NCBI GenBank assembly: GCA_028291705.1
Contig: JAQGNS010000117.1
Location: 1 to 47,108, forward strand
Length of the DNA stretch: 47,108 bases
DNA from: Nevskia sp.
GTDB taxonomy: Bacteria > Pseudomonadota > Gammaproteobacteria > Nevskiales > Nevskiaceae
Direction of reading: 5' to 3'
A program made the position numbers and the translations under genes. Positions 1-7,691 of the stretch are shown in pieces. The notes under the pieces were generated by a model that worked only from the letters and a program-made list of their open reading frames with translations, was not told the origin of the DNA and made no database searches. Each line of letters begins with the position of its first letter. Within the stretch, counting starts at the first letter, position 1.

Positions 1-78
1 GGCGCCTATATCGGCAAGCCCGGCCCGGTCGATCCTTCCTACGCCTTCTTCTCGCTGTTCCAGCGCGGCCAGCGTTAG
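1..78 (+). CDS. C-terminal fragment of an unidentified protein
   Basis: Frame 1 is open from the first base and ends in TAG at 76-78, giving 25 residues ending FQRGQR. The stop lies 16 bases before the ATG of the crotonase gene, in the same direction, so it is probably the preceding gene of the same acyl-CoA operon. The fragment is too short to assign a family, and no function is proposed. Confidence 0.55.
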   Translation, partial: GAYIGKPGPVDPSYAFFSLFQRGQR

Positions 79-94
79 CCCGGCGCCGGCAGGA

Positions 95-1117
95 ATGAGC
101 GCGGCGGATCGACAATTACAGCCGGTACCGCTGGCGCAGGTGCTGGCCTGGGCCGGCGATAGCGATGCGCGCCGCGCCTTCTCGCCGCTGTCGGCACACC
201 CCTTCCTGCTGTTCGACGCCAGCGACGACGATCTGCCCGAACCTGCCCATGCGCGCATCCGCATCTGGCTGCGCGAACTACCCTGCCCCTGCGTCGCCAT
301 CGCCGCCGCACCCACTGCGCTGACACCGGCCTGCGACGTGGTGCTGGGCCGTGCGTCCGAAGCGACTCCGCTGCTCGACGGCATCCGGCGCAGCCCGATT
401 GCGGCGGCTGTGCTGGTGCAACTGCTGCGCGCCATCGAAACCCTGCCGGTGGCCGACGCGCTCACCGCCGAATCACTGGCTTACGGCACGTTGCAAGCTG
501 GTCCAGAATTCCGCCGCTGGCTGGACGCGAACCGCGCTCCCGCACCGTCAATACACAGCGACGCAGGCCCGGCAGTGATCATGGAACGGGACGGGGATCG
601 TCTACACCTGGAACTGAACCGCCCCTCCAACCGCAACGGCATGTCGGTGGAGATGCGCGATGCCCTGGTCGAGGCGCTACAACTGGCGCTGAGCGACGAC
701 TCGATCCGCCGCGTGCGGCTCAGCGGCCGCGGCAAATGCTTCAGCACCGGCGGCGACCTCACCGAGTTCGGCACCGCGCCCGACCCGGCAACGGCCCACG
801 TGGTACGCAGCCTCGCCGTGCCCGGCCGTTACCTTGCCGCCTGTGCGGCACGGGTGGAGGCGCGGGTGCATGGCGCCTGCATCGGCTCCGGCATCGAATT
901 CCCGGCGTTCGCCGGCCGCGTCGTCGCGGCGCCGGACGCTTGGTTCCAATTGCCTGAGCTGGGCTTCGGCCTCATACCCGGCGCCGGCGGCTGCGTCAGC
1001 ATTGCCCGGCGCATCGGCCGCCAGCGCACGGCGTGGATGGCACTGTCGGGCCTGCGCATCAAGGCGCCGCAGGCGCTGGAATGGGGCCTGGTCGATGCCG
1101 TGGAAGAAAGCTGGTGA
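95..1117 (+). CDS. enoyl-CoA hydratase/isomerase family protein with long N-terminal extension
   Basis: 340 residues. The crotonase fold covers about residues 160-340: oxyanion-hole segment FSTGGD (216-221), a second glycine segment GACIGSGIE (260-268), and PELGFGLIPGAGG (287-299). E268 and E288 align with the two catalytic glutamates of mitochondrial enoyl-CoA hydratase, so water addition to a 2-enoyl-CoA is plausible, although crotonases vary widely in reaction. The first ~155 residues are outside the usual crotonase length (~260 residues) and carry no motif I recognise. The C-terminus stops soon after the core, without the long final helices of hexameric hydratases. An acyl-CoA dehydrogenase and a PECR-like reductase gene follow, so a role in degrading an unusual acyl-CoA is inferred. 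Confidence 0.8.
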   Translation: MSAADRQLQPVPLAQVLAWAGDSDARRAFSPLSAHPFLLFDASDDDLPEPAHARIRIWLRELPCPCVAIAAAPTALTPACDVVLGRASEATPLLDGIRRSPIAAAVLVQLLRAIETLPVADALTAESLAYGTLQAGPEFRRWLDANRAPAPSIHSDAGPAVIMERDGDRLHLELNRPSNRNGMSVEMRDALVEALQLALSDDSIRRVRLSGRGKCFSTGGDLTEFGTAPDPATAHVVRSLAVPGRYLAACAARVEARVHGACIGSGIEFPAFAGRVVAAPDAWFQLPELGFGLIPGAGGCVSIARRIGRQRTAWMALSGLRIKAPQALEWGLVDAVEESW

Positions 1118-1223
1118 GCCAGCCTCACCAAATCGGACGAAGCGCCAGGCCCGCCGGCAGGGCTACGCTAGCCAGATCAAATGACGGCACCATTTTTCGG
1201 TAGCAGACACCGGGTAAAACATC

Positions 1224-2438
1224 ATGGCAGACCATAGCTCCCCCTCCAGCGAACAGCGCAACATCGCCCAGGTCTTTTCCGGCCTGTCCGACGATGAGCA
1301 GGGCATCCTCGACCAGGCCGACCGCTTCGCGCAGAAAGAGCTGTACCCGCTGGCGCAGCGCATGGACGACGAGGAATGGTGGCCGGAGCAGGCGTTCCCG
1401 CTGATCGGCCGCACCGGCTATTTCGGCATCACCGCGCCCGAGGTCTACGGCGGCTCCGCCCTCGATTTGATGACCAGCGGCCTGGTACTGCAGGCCTTCG
1501 GACGCTGGAACCACGCCCTGGCCCTGGCCTGGGTGGCGCACGAGAACCTGTGCCTGCACAACATCCTGCGCAACGCCAACGACGAGCAGAAGAAGAAGTA
1601 CCTGCCGGGCCTGTGCAGCGGCAAGGCCATCGGTGCCCTCGGCCTGACTGAGCCCGGCGCCGGCTCCGACGCGCTGGGTTCGATGAGCACCACCGCGCGC
1701 CGCGAGGGCGATCATTACCTGCTCAACGGCAGCAAGATCTTCATCACCAACGGCCCCGTGGCCGATGTGCTGCTGGTCTACGCCAAGACCGACAAGGAAC
1801 GCGGCGCCAAGGGTATCTCCGCCTTCATCGTCGAGAAGGACTTCCCCGGCTTCAAGGTGGCGCAGAAGCTGACCAAGATGGGCTTCCGCGGCAGCCAGAC
1901 CGCCGAGCTGGTTTTCAACGACTGCCGCGTGCCGGCGGAGAACCTGGTCGGCGTCGAGAACCAGGGCGTCAAGGTGGTGATGAGCGGCTTGGATCTGGAA
2001 CGCTCGATGATTTCGCCGATCTGCTTGGGGATCGCCGAGCGCGCCCTGCAACTGTCGATCGACTACGCCAAGCAACGCAAGCAGTTCGGCCGCCCCATCT
2101 CCGACTTCCAGATGGTGCGCGCCAAGCTGGCCGACCTGTACGTGTGGGTGGAATCGATGCGCCTGTTCACCTACCAGACGCTGCGCGCCGCCAATACCCT
2201 GGACGAGCACGGCGGCGGTCGTGGCGATATCCACAAGATCACCGCCGCCGGCATCATGTATGTGGCCGAGACCCTGAACAAGGTGCTCAACGACGCGGTG
2301 CAAGTGCATGGCGGCACTGGCTACATCTGGGAGTCCGAGATCAACCGCTTGTACCGCTCGATCAAGCTGCTGGAGATCGGCGCGGGGACGACCGAGGTGA
2401 GGAAGATCATCATCAGCGAAGAGCTGTTGCGCGATTAA
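1224..2438 (+). CDS. acyl-CoA dehydrogenase, isovaleryl-CoA-dehydrogenase-like
   Basis: 404 residues, normal for the family, covering the N-terminal helical, middle beta and C-terminal helical domains. LTEPGAGSDA (141-150) and the segment around ITNG (174-177) are FAD/substrate-side motifs. The flavoenzyme would oxidise an acyl-CoA to the 2-enoyl-CoA and pass electrons to ETF. The medium-chain enzyme's catalytic glutamate position near the C-terminus (IYEGT) reads IGAGT here. Instead E259 in SGLDLER matches the helix-G catalytic glutamate of isovaleryl- and long-chain-type enzymes, and LEIGAGTTEVRK also resembles isovaleryl-CoA dehydrogenase. Substrate may therefore be branched, but this is inference. 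It lies between crotonase and SDR genes; the ATG at 1224 has only a weak upstream ribosome-binding site. Confidence 0.9.
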   Translation: MADHSSPSSEQRNIAQVFSGLSDDEQGILDQADRFAQKELYPLAQRMDDEEWWPEQAFPLIGRTGYFGITAPEVYGGSALDLMTSGLVLQAFGRWNHALALAWVAHENLCLHNILRNANDEQKKKYLPGLCSGKAIGALGLTEPGAGSDALGSMSTTARREGDHYLLNGSKIFITNGPVADVLLVYAKTDKERGAKGISAFIVEKDFPGFKVAQKLTKMGFRGSQTAELVFNDCRVPAENLVGVENQGVKVVMSGLDLERSMISPICLGIAERALQLSIDYAKQRKQFGRPISDFQMVRAKLADLYVWVESMRLFTYQTLRAANTLDEHGGGRGDIHKITAAGIMYVAETLNKVLNDAVQVHGGTGYIWESEINRLYRSIKLLEIGAGTTEVRKIIISEELLRD

Positions 2439-2447
2439 ATTTTTTTC

Positions 2448-2511
2448 GTAGGGCGGGCCATGCCCGCCGTGGACGTTGCACCAAGGCAATGGCGGGCACG
2501 GCCCGCCCTAC
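2448..2511. repeat. REP-like doublet: two inverted palindromes
   Basis: Two 21-base arms (2448-2468 and 2491-2511) are reverse complements except for one base and are separated by 22 bases. Each arm is itself a hairpin: GGCGGGC-CAT-GCCCGCC (2452-2468) and GGCGGGC-ACG-GCCCGCC (2491-2507). Such paired GTAGGGCGGGC units are a common dispersed extragenic palindrome in high-GC Gammaproteobacteria. It fills the gap between the acyl-CoA dehydrogenase and SDR genes, and a T-run flanks it on each side, so it could also attenuate transcription or protect mRNA. Confidence 0.8.
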
Positions 2512-2521
2512 TGGTTTTTCA

Positions 2522-3376
2522 ATGACGAATAATTACGCCGAACAGAATACCCCGGACTATCTGTGGACCGCCGAGACGGTTTATCGCTCCGACCTGTTTA
2601 AGGGCCGTGTGATCCTGGTCTCCGGCGGCGGCACCGGCATCGGCCGCGCCATCGCCCTGCTGTTCTCGCGGCTGGGCGCGAACGTGGTGATCTGCGGGCG
2701 CACGCCGGAGAAGCTGGAACGCACCGCCGACTTCCTGCGCGGCAAACAGCGCCCGGTATTGGCGCTGCCGACCAATGTGCGCGAGCCGGAGCAGATCGAA
2801 GCGCTGTTCCAGCGGATCGACGCCGAGTACGGCCGTCTCGATATTCTGGTCAACAACGCCGGCGGCCAGTTCCCGGGGCAGTCGATCGACTTTCCGGTGA
2901 AAGGCTGGAACGCGGTGGTAAACAACAACCTCAACGGCACCTGGTACATGATGCAGCGCGCCGCGCAATACTGGCGCGCGAAGCAGGCGCCCGGCTCCAT
3001 CGTCAACATCGTGGCCGTGACCGAGCGCGGCATGCCCGGCGTGGCCCACACGGTGGCGGCGCGCGCCGGCGTGGTCGGCCTGACCCGCACCGTGGCGGTG
3101 GAATGGGCGCCGCTCAACATCCGCATCAACTGCCTTGCCCCCGGGCTGACCGCCACCGAAGGGCTGGAAGTCTATCCGCCCGAGGCGGTCAAGGAATTCC
3201 CCCGCGCCAACCCGCTGAAGCGCCCAGGCACGCCGATGGAAATCGCCGAGGCCTGCGTCTACCTCGCCGGCCCCTCCGGCAGCTTCATCACCGGTGAAGT
3301 GCTGACGGTGGATGGCGGCGGCAAGCTGTGGGGCGAGCTGTGGACCGCCGGGCGGCCGGACTACTACAATTTTTAG
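2522..3376 (+). CDS. SDR family oxidoreductase, PECR/2,4-dienoyl-CoA-reductase-like
   Basis: 284 residues from the ATG at 2522, the first in-frame ATG after the palindrome pair. Rossmann NAD(P) motif GGGTGIG (35-41), NNAG (111-114), and the family end VDGG. The classical YxxxK catalytic pair is absent: in AHTVAARAGVVGLT the positions read T177 and R181. The same HxxAARAG pattern is familiar from peroxisomal trans-2-enoyl-CoA reductase (PECR) and citronellol-dehydrogenase-like SDRs, so this is a subfamily trait and not a lesion. Known relatives reduce enoyl- or dienoyl-CoA with NADPH, which fits the crotonase and dehydrogenase genes upstream. The exact substrate is unknown. Confidence 0.85.
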   Translation: MTNNYAEQNTPDYLWTAETVYRSDLFKGRVILVSGGGTGIGRAIALLFSRLGANVVICGRTPEKLERTADFLRGKQRPVLALPTNVREPEQIEALFQRIDAEYGRLDILVNNAGGQFPGQSIDFPVKGWNAVVNNNLNGTWYMMQRAAQYWRAKQAPGSIVNIVAVTERGMPGVAHTVAARAGVVGLTRTVAVEWAPLNIRINCLAPGLTATEGLEVYPPEAVKEFPRANPLKRPGTPMEIAEACVYLAGPSGSFITGEVLTVDGGGKLWGELWTAGRPDYYNF

Positions 3377-3480
3377 ACCCCCGTCGTTAGCCTGTTCAAC
3401 ATGATCGCGGACTAGCGAACGCGGCAGGGCCGGCCCGATCGGCTATCCTGCTTCCTGCCGTGGTGCAGGGGGAACTTGCC

Positions 3481-3849
3481 ATGAATACGCTGCTCTGGTG
3501 CCTGGTGGTGCTCAATTTCGCCGCACTGGGCCTGTTTGCCCGGCGACACTACGCCCTGCAGCGCGAACTGGACACCGCCCAGCAACAACTCGAGCAATGG
3601 GGTGCGGCGGGTCTCGGCACACTCGCTTCCAGCGTCTTCGCCGCCCTCGGCCGGCCCTCCCTGATCTCGGTGGAGATCCTCAACCCGATGGAACTGGCGA
3701 TGAAGGAGTCGCCGCTGGCCAAGGCCTTCGGCAGCCTCACGCCGGAACTGGTGCGGCGCGAGGTGTACAAGGAAATCTACAAGCGCCTCTGCGTGCAGTT
3801 GCAGGACCAGGGTGTGGTGGCCGAAGTGAGGCTGCACGATGGCGCTTAG
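3481..3849 (+). CDS. small membrane-anchored protein of unknown function
   Basis: 122 residues from ATG 3481, chosen because AGGGGGA at 3467-3473 is well placed; a GTG at 3460 in the same frame lacks such a site. One N-terminal hydrophobic helix (about residues 3-20, LLWCLVVLNFAALGLFA) is followed by a short helical heptad-like stretch rich in E and Q (LQRELDTAQQQLEQW) and a soluble C-terminal half. I recognise no family. Its stop overlaps the start of the next gene by 11 bases, so the two are probably co-translated and may work together at the inner membrane. Confidence 0.65.
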   Translation: MNTLLWCLVVLNFAALGLFARRHYALQRELDTAQQQLEQWGAAGLGTLASSVFAALGRPSLISVEILNPMELAMKESPLAKAFGSLTPELVRREVYKEIYKRLCVQLQDQGVVAEVRLHDGA

Positions 3850-4297
3850 CCTGCTGCTCCTGTCGCTAGCGGCAACTGCGGCCGCGCTGTGGCAGCAGCG
3901 GCGCAGCAGCCGCGAACTCGCCGCCGTCCAGCTCGGCATGCGCCGGGTCGCGGCCGCGCTGCTGGAAAGCTCGCGCGCCGAGGCTCAACTCGAAGACCTG
4001 CGACAATTGCAAAAGCTCGCCGAGCAGGGCGTCGCATTCGGTACGGCGACCGTACGCAGCGTGCACCGCGGCATCGCCAGCATTCCATTCGGCATCCTCG
4101 AAGCCATCCCGGTGACGCGCCACCCCACCCGCATCGTGCGCAGCCTGCACGACCAGATCAGCGACGTGGTCTACGACAGTATCAGCGGCGGCAACAAGCT
4201 GGTCGGCAGCGCACTGCGGCTCGGTTTGAAGAAGCAGACTGCGAAGGGCGACAAGGAACAGCCCCGCCTTGACGAAAAAGGCGGCGAAGAAGCGTAG
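3839..4297 (+). CDS. small membrane-anchored coiled-coil protein of unknown function
   Basis: 152 residues. An N-terminal hydrophobic segment (residues 1-18) is followed by a charged, probably coiled-coil region (about 20-65: RRSSRELAAVQLGMRR, then Ala/Glu/Leu-rich), a glycine/isoleucine segment near GIASIPFGILEAIP, and a very charged Lys/Glu tail. The ATG lies 11 bases inside the preceding gene, which has a similar anchor-plus-helix layout. No family is recognised. A pair of bitopic membrane partners is the best inference. Confidence 0.6.
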   Translation: MALSLLLLSLAATAAALWQQRRSSRELAAVQLGMRRVAAALLESSRAEAQLEDLRQLQKLAEQGVAFGTATVRSVHRGIASIPFGILEAIPVTRHPTRIVRSLHDQISDVVYDSISGGNKLVGSALRLGLKKQTAKGDKEQPRLDEKGGEEA

Positions 4298-4301
4298 CGG
4301 C

Positions 4302-4333
4302 TTGACCCTGGACCCGACTGCAGGGTTTAACAT
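4302..4333 (+). promoter_or_regulatory. MerR-family-type metal-responsive promoter/operator
   Basis: A -35 element TTGACC (4302-4307) and a -10-like TTAACA/TAACAT (4327-4333) are 19-20 bases apart, longer than the usual 17. The spacer holds a dyad, ACCCTG (4305-4310) and CAGGGT (4321-4326). This overlong spacer with a central dyad is the signature of MerR-family activators, and the sequence resembles ZntR/CadR/CueR-type sites. It sits 34 bases before the first gene of the copper module. No MerR-family gene is in the window, so the regulator would act in trans. Confidence 0.7.
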
Positions 4334-4366
4334 GGCGCATTGCCCGGTGGTCCTATACTGGCTTTC

Positions 4367-4747
4367 GTGAACACACTGCGTACCTTGCTGGTCCTGCTGC
4401 TCGTCGTCGCCCTGCCCTGGTCGGCGAGCGCCACCATGCGCGAGAACCTGCACTGCCATCACGATGGCCTGGGCGCACTGATCGACGTGACTCCGCAGCA
4501 TGATCACATCGCCATGGACCACCACGGCCAGAGTGCCGACCAGGGCTGCGACTGCGAAGTGAAATGCCATTGCCAGCATCACTGCGCCAGCGGCACGGGG
4601 ATCGCGGGACTGGGTCTGGTCACTCCCGCACTCTCTTTCGCGTCCGGCACAGGGGCAGCTACCGCTCCTTATGCGGCATGGATTCCGTCTCTCCAGGATG
4701 CGTCTCCATTCCGACCACCGATCGCGGCGCCGCCCGGCGCCGCCTGA
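4367..4747 (+). CDS. secreted His/Cys-rich metal-binding protein, CopL-like
   Basis: 126 residues from GTG 4367, which gives a normal signal peptide (residues 1-22, ending SASA). The mature part is dense in metal ligands: HCHHD, HDHIAMDHH and CDCEVKCHCQHHC. The tail is proline-rich (PFRPPIAAPP). Small secreted His/Cys-rich proteins of this kind (CopL and similar) head copper or heavy-metal resistance operons in Xanthomonas-like bacteria. It is first behind the MerR-type promoter and precedes a TolC-like gene and a multicopper oxidase gene. A periplasmic metal-binding role is inferred; the name rests on composition and context. There is no strong ribosome-binding site, and an in-frame TTG at 4340 is an alternative start. 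Confidence 0.65.
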   Translation: MNTLRTLLVLLLVVALPWSASATMRENLHCHHDGLGALIDVTPQHDHIAMDHHGQSADQGCDCEVKCHCQHHCASGTGIAGLGLVTPALSFASGTGAATAPYAAWIPSLQDASPFRPPIAAPPGAA

Positions 4748-4859
4748 TCGTTACGGCCGCCTGAGCGCGGCCGGCCCATCCGGTATTTTCCTGTCCCCCG
4801 CTCCCTGGGTGGCGGCGCCTGGCTTCGTCGAGGACAGCAGCTATCGACGGAGAGGCATC

Positions 4860-6293
4860 GTGAACTTATCCATTTCGCCGCGGCGGCCAGTGAGCCTGGG
4901 TATCACATTGATCGCAGCAGGCTTGTCCGCTTGCGCCGGCATTCCCCAGGATCGTGGCTTCTCGCAAGTGCAGTCGCAGTTGCAGGCGCGTGGCTATGCA
5001 GACGTGGCACAGCCCGGCATTGAGTCGGCCGACAAGCTGGCGGACGAGATCCTCGCCAAAGGCCCGCTTTCGGCGGATGACGCCGTGCGCGTGGCGCTGC
5101 TGCGCAACCCCACCTTGCGCATCACCTATGCCCGTCTGGGCTTCAGCGCCGCCGACGTCTACGACGCCGGCCGGCTGAGCAATCCGGTGCTCAGTGGTTC
5201 GGTGCTGTTTACCGGCGGCAGCGACGTCAATCGCTACGACTACGGCCTGAGCCAGAACTTCCTAGGCCTGCTGCTGCTCCCCGCGCGGTCGCGTCTGGCC
5301 AAGGCTGAATTCGAGCGCACCCAGCAGGAAGCCGGCGCCGCGGTGATCGATCTCTCCGGTGAGGTGCAGGTCAGTTATCAGCGCCTGGTCGGCGCCATCC
5401 AGATCCAGCGCATGCGCGAAGCCGTGGCCGACGCCGCCGACGCTTCGGCACAACTGGCGCAGCGCTTCTACGATGCCGGCAATATTCCTGAACTGGAGCT
5501 GGAACTGAACCACAGCGAAGCCGGGCAAGCGCGGGCCGACGTGGTTGCCGCCCGCAACGATGCGCTGGCTAGCCGCGCGGAACTGGGGCGACTGCTGGGC
5601 CTGCCGGCGGATCGCGGCGACTGGCAGGTGCCGGAGCGCCTGCCCGCCCCGCCGGCGCAGGAAACAAGCCTGCCGCAGCTACACGTGCTGGCCAAGGAGG
5701 GCCGTCTCGACCTGCTGGCCAAGCGGCACGAAGTGGCCTTGCAGGAGGATGCGCTGGGGCTGACACGCTCCTCCCGCCTGCTCGGCGATGTCGACCTCGG
5801 CGTGCAGGGCGAACGTGATACCGACGGGGCCCACTTGCTCGGGCCTTCCATCTCCCTCCAGTTGCCGCTCTTCAACCAGGGCCAAGGCGCGGTGCTGCGC
5901 GCGCAGGCACGACTGGAACTGAGCCGCGCCGAGCTGAGCCGGATGGAGGTGGAAACCAGCCAGGCGATCCAGGTGGCGCAAGCGCGCGTCACCGCATCGC
6001 GTGAACTGGCCAAACGTTATACCGACGAGTACATCCCGTTGCGCGAGCGCATCGTCAGGCATACCCAGCAGCGCGCCAACTTCATGCTCAGTGGCCCGTT
6101 CGAACTGATCCGCGCCCGGCAGCAGGAATACGACACCTACCAGAAGTACATCGAAACCGTGCGCGATTACTGGGTGGCGCGCGCCGAACTGGAACGCGCC
6201 GTGGGCATGCGCCTGCCCGGCGATGCGCCGGCAGGCACTTCATCGACAATCCCGCCAACGCAACCTGCTTCGACGGCCGGAGGCCAGCCATGA
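4860..6293 (+). CDS. TolC/CusC-family outer-membrane efflux lipoprotein
   Basis: 477 residues from GTG 4860, supported by GGAGAG at 4849-4854. The N-terminus is a lipoprotein signal with lipobox LSAC (Cys at about residue 26), as in CusC/OprM-type proteins. Two homologous long alpha-helical repeats typical of outer-membrane factors follow (ALLRNPTLRITYARLG in the first half, LQLPLFNQGQGAVLRAQARL in the second). The trimer would form a periplasm-spanning export duct. No RND pump or membrane-fusion gene is adjacent, so it either pairs with a distant pump or serves a local role with the oxidase. The stop overlaps the next start (ATGA, 6290-6293), indicating translational coupling. Confidence 0.88.
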   Translation: MNLSISPRRPVSLGITLIAAGLSACAGIPQDRGFSQVQSQLQARGYADVAQPGIESADKLADEILAKGPLSADDAVRVALLRNPTLRITYARLGFSAADVYDAGRLSNPVLSGSVLFTGGSDVNRYDYGLSQNFLGLLLLPARSRLAKAEFERTQQEAGAAVIDLSGEVQVSYQRLVGAIQIQRMREAVADAADASAQLAQRFYDAGNIPELELELNHSEAGQARADVVAARNDALASRAELGRLLGLPADRGDWQVPERLPAPPAQETSLPQLHVLAKEGRLDLLAKRHEVALQEDALGLTRSSRLLGDVDLGVQGERDTDGAHLLGPSISLQLPLFNQGQGAVLRAQARLELSRAELSRMEVETSQAIQVAQARVTASRELAKRYTDEYIPLRERIVRHTQQRANFMLSGPFELIRARQQEYDTYQKYIETVRDYWVARAELERAVGMRLPGDAPAGTSSTIPPTQPASTAGGQP

Positions 6294-7666
6294 TTACCCG
6301 CCGCAATCTGATCCAGCTCGTCGGCGCCGGCGCCCTGGCCGGTGCCGCGACTCCCGCCGCGGCGAACCCGGAGATCGATCCGGTAAGCGGCCTCGGAGTA
6401 CAGGCCTTGTCCGAGGGACGCCGGCGCGGCTACACGCCGGTATCGACGCCCAACGGCCGCAGCCTGCCTTTCACCATGAAGGACGGGGTCAAGCAATTCC
6501 ACCTGGTGGCCGAAGAAGTCGAGCACGAGTTCGCCCCGGGCTGCCGCGCCAAATGCTGGGGCTACAACGGCTCCACACCGGGACCGACCATCGAGGTGGT
6601 GGAAGGCGACCGGGTGCGCATCCTGGTCACCAACAAGCTGCCCGAGGTCACCAGCATTCACTGGCACGGCATCCTGCTGCCCAACGGCATGGACGGGGTC
6701 ACCGGCCTGACCCAGGCCGGCATCCAGCCCGGTGAAACCTGGGCCTACGAGTTCACGCTGCGTCAGGCCGGCAGCCATATGTACCACCCGCATGCCGACG
6801 AAATGGTGCAGATGGCGCTGGGCATGATGGGCTTCTTCATCATCCATCCGAAGGACGGCCCCGGAAACGGAGATGCTGACAGCGAACCGCCGGTGGACCG
6901 CGACTACGCCATCATGCTGCACAACTGGGCGCTGCATCCGGGCACTTACCGCCCCGACCCTTCGATCATGCAGGACTTCGACCTGTGGACCTTCAACAGC
7001 AAGGTCTATCCTGCCACCGCACCGCTGCTGGCCAAGACCGGCGAACGCGTGCGTATCCGCCTCGGCAACCTGTCGATGTGGAACCACCCGATGCACCTGC
7101 ACGGCCACCGTTTCTGGGTCACCGGCAGCGACGGTGACCGCTGGCCGCGCAGCAGCTGGCGGCCGGAGGTGACCCACATCGTCGGCGTAGGCCAGATGCG
7201 CGACTTCGAATTCATCGCCGACAACCCGGGCGACTGGGCCTTCCACTGCCACATGTCGCATCACACCATGAATGCGATGGGCCATGGCATCCCCAACGCC
7301 CTGGGCGTCGACCAGTCCGGCGTGGAGGATAAAATCCGCTCAATGCTGCCGGGCTATATGGCAATGGGGAAAAACGGCATGGATGACATGAGCGACATGG
7401 CCGGGACGATGGGCGGCCCGGCCAATACCCTGCCGATGGGCGGGGGCAAGGGCCCTTTCGGCAGCATCGACATGGGCGGCATGTTCACCGTGCTCAAGGT
7501 GCGCGATGAACTGAAGGGCCATGCCGATCCTGGCTGGTATCGTCACCCCAAGGGCACCCTCGCCTACAGGGTTTCCAGCGACCCCGGCCTTGCTCCGGCC
7601 ACCATGGACAAACCCAACGACATGCCCGGAATGCCGGATATGCCTGGCATGAAACACGGCAGCTGA
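6290..7666 (+). CDS. Tat-exported multicopper oxidase
   Basis: 458 residues. Twin-arginine signal TRRNLIQLVGAGALAGAA (3-20). All four copper-binding segments are visible: HWH (124-126), HPH (166-168), HPMHLH (266-271) and HCHMSHHTMNAM (319-330). The type 1 site would use H266, C320, H325 and M330, and the rest fit the trinuclear cluster. The C-terminal ~110 residues are Met/Gly/His-rich (MDDMSDMAGTMGG, DMPGMPDMPGMKHG), typical of CopA/CueO-like copper-handling oxidases that oxidise Cu(I) in the periplasm. It is shorter than classical CopA (~600 residues). Position after a TolC-like gene and before a cytochrome gene supports copper detoxification; other substrates cannot be excluded. Confidence 0.9.
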   Translation: MITRRNLIQLVGAGALAGAATPAAANPEIDPVSGLGVQALSEGRRRGYTPVSTPNGRSLPFTMKDGVKQFHLVAEEVEHEFAPGCRAKCWGYNGSTPGPTIEVVEGDRVRILVTNKLPEVTSIHWHGILLPNGMDGVTGLTQAGIQPGETWAYEFTLRQAGSHMYHPHADEMVQMALGMMGFFIIHPKDGPGNGDADSEPPVDRDYAIMLHNWALHPGTYRPDPSIMQDFDLWTFNSKVYPATAPLLAKTGERVRIRLGNLSMWNHPMHLHGHRFWVTGSDGDRWPRSSWRPEVTHIVGVGQMRDFEFIADNPGDWAFHCHMSHHTMNAMGHGIPNALGVDQSGVEDKIRSMLPGYMAMGKNGMDDMSDMAGTMGGPANTLPMGGGKGPFGSIDMGGMFTVLKVRDELKGHADPGWYRHPKGTLAYRVSSDPGLAPATMDKPNDMPGMPDMPGMKHGS

Positions 7667-7691
7667 TCCTGTCGAAACTACGGAGATTGAT

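Noticed and set aside
1125-2489. 454-codon open frame on the minus strand opposite the acyl-CoA dehydrogenase gene
   Set aside because: It is the antisense shadow of a GC-rich gene; its translation is low-complexity Ala/Gly/His/Leu sequence without any family motif.
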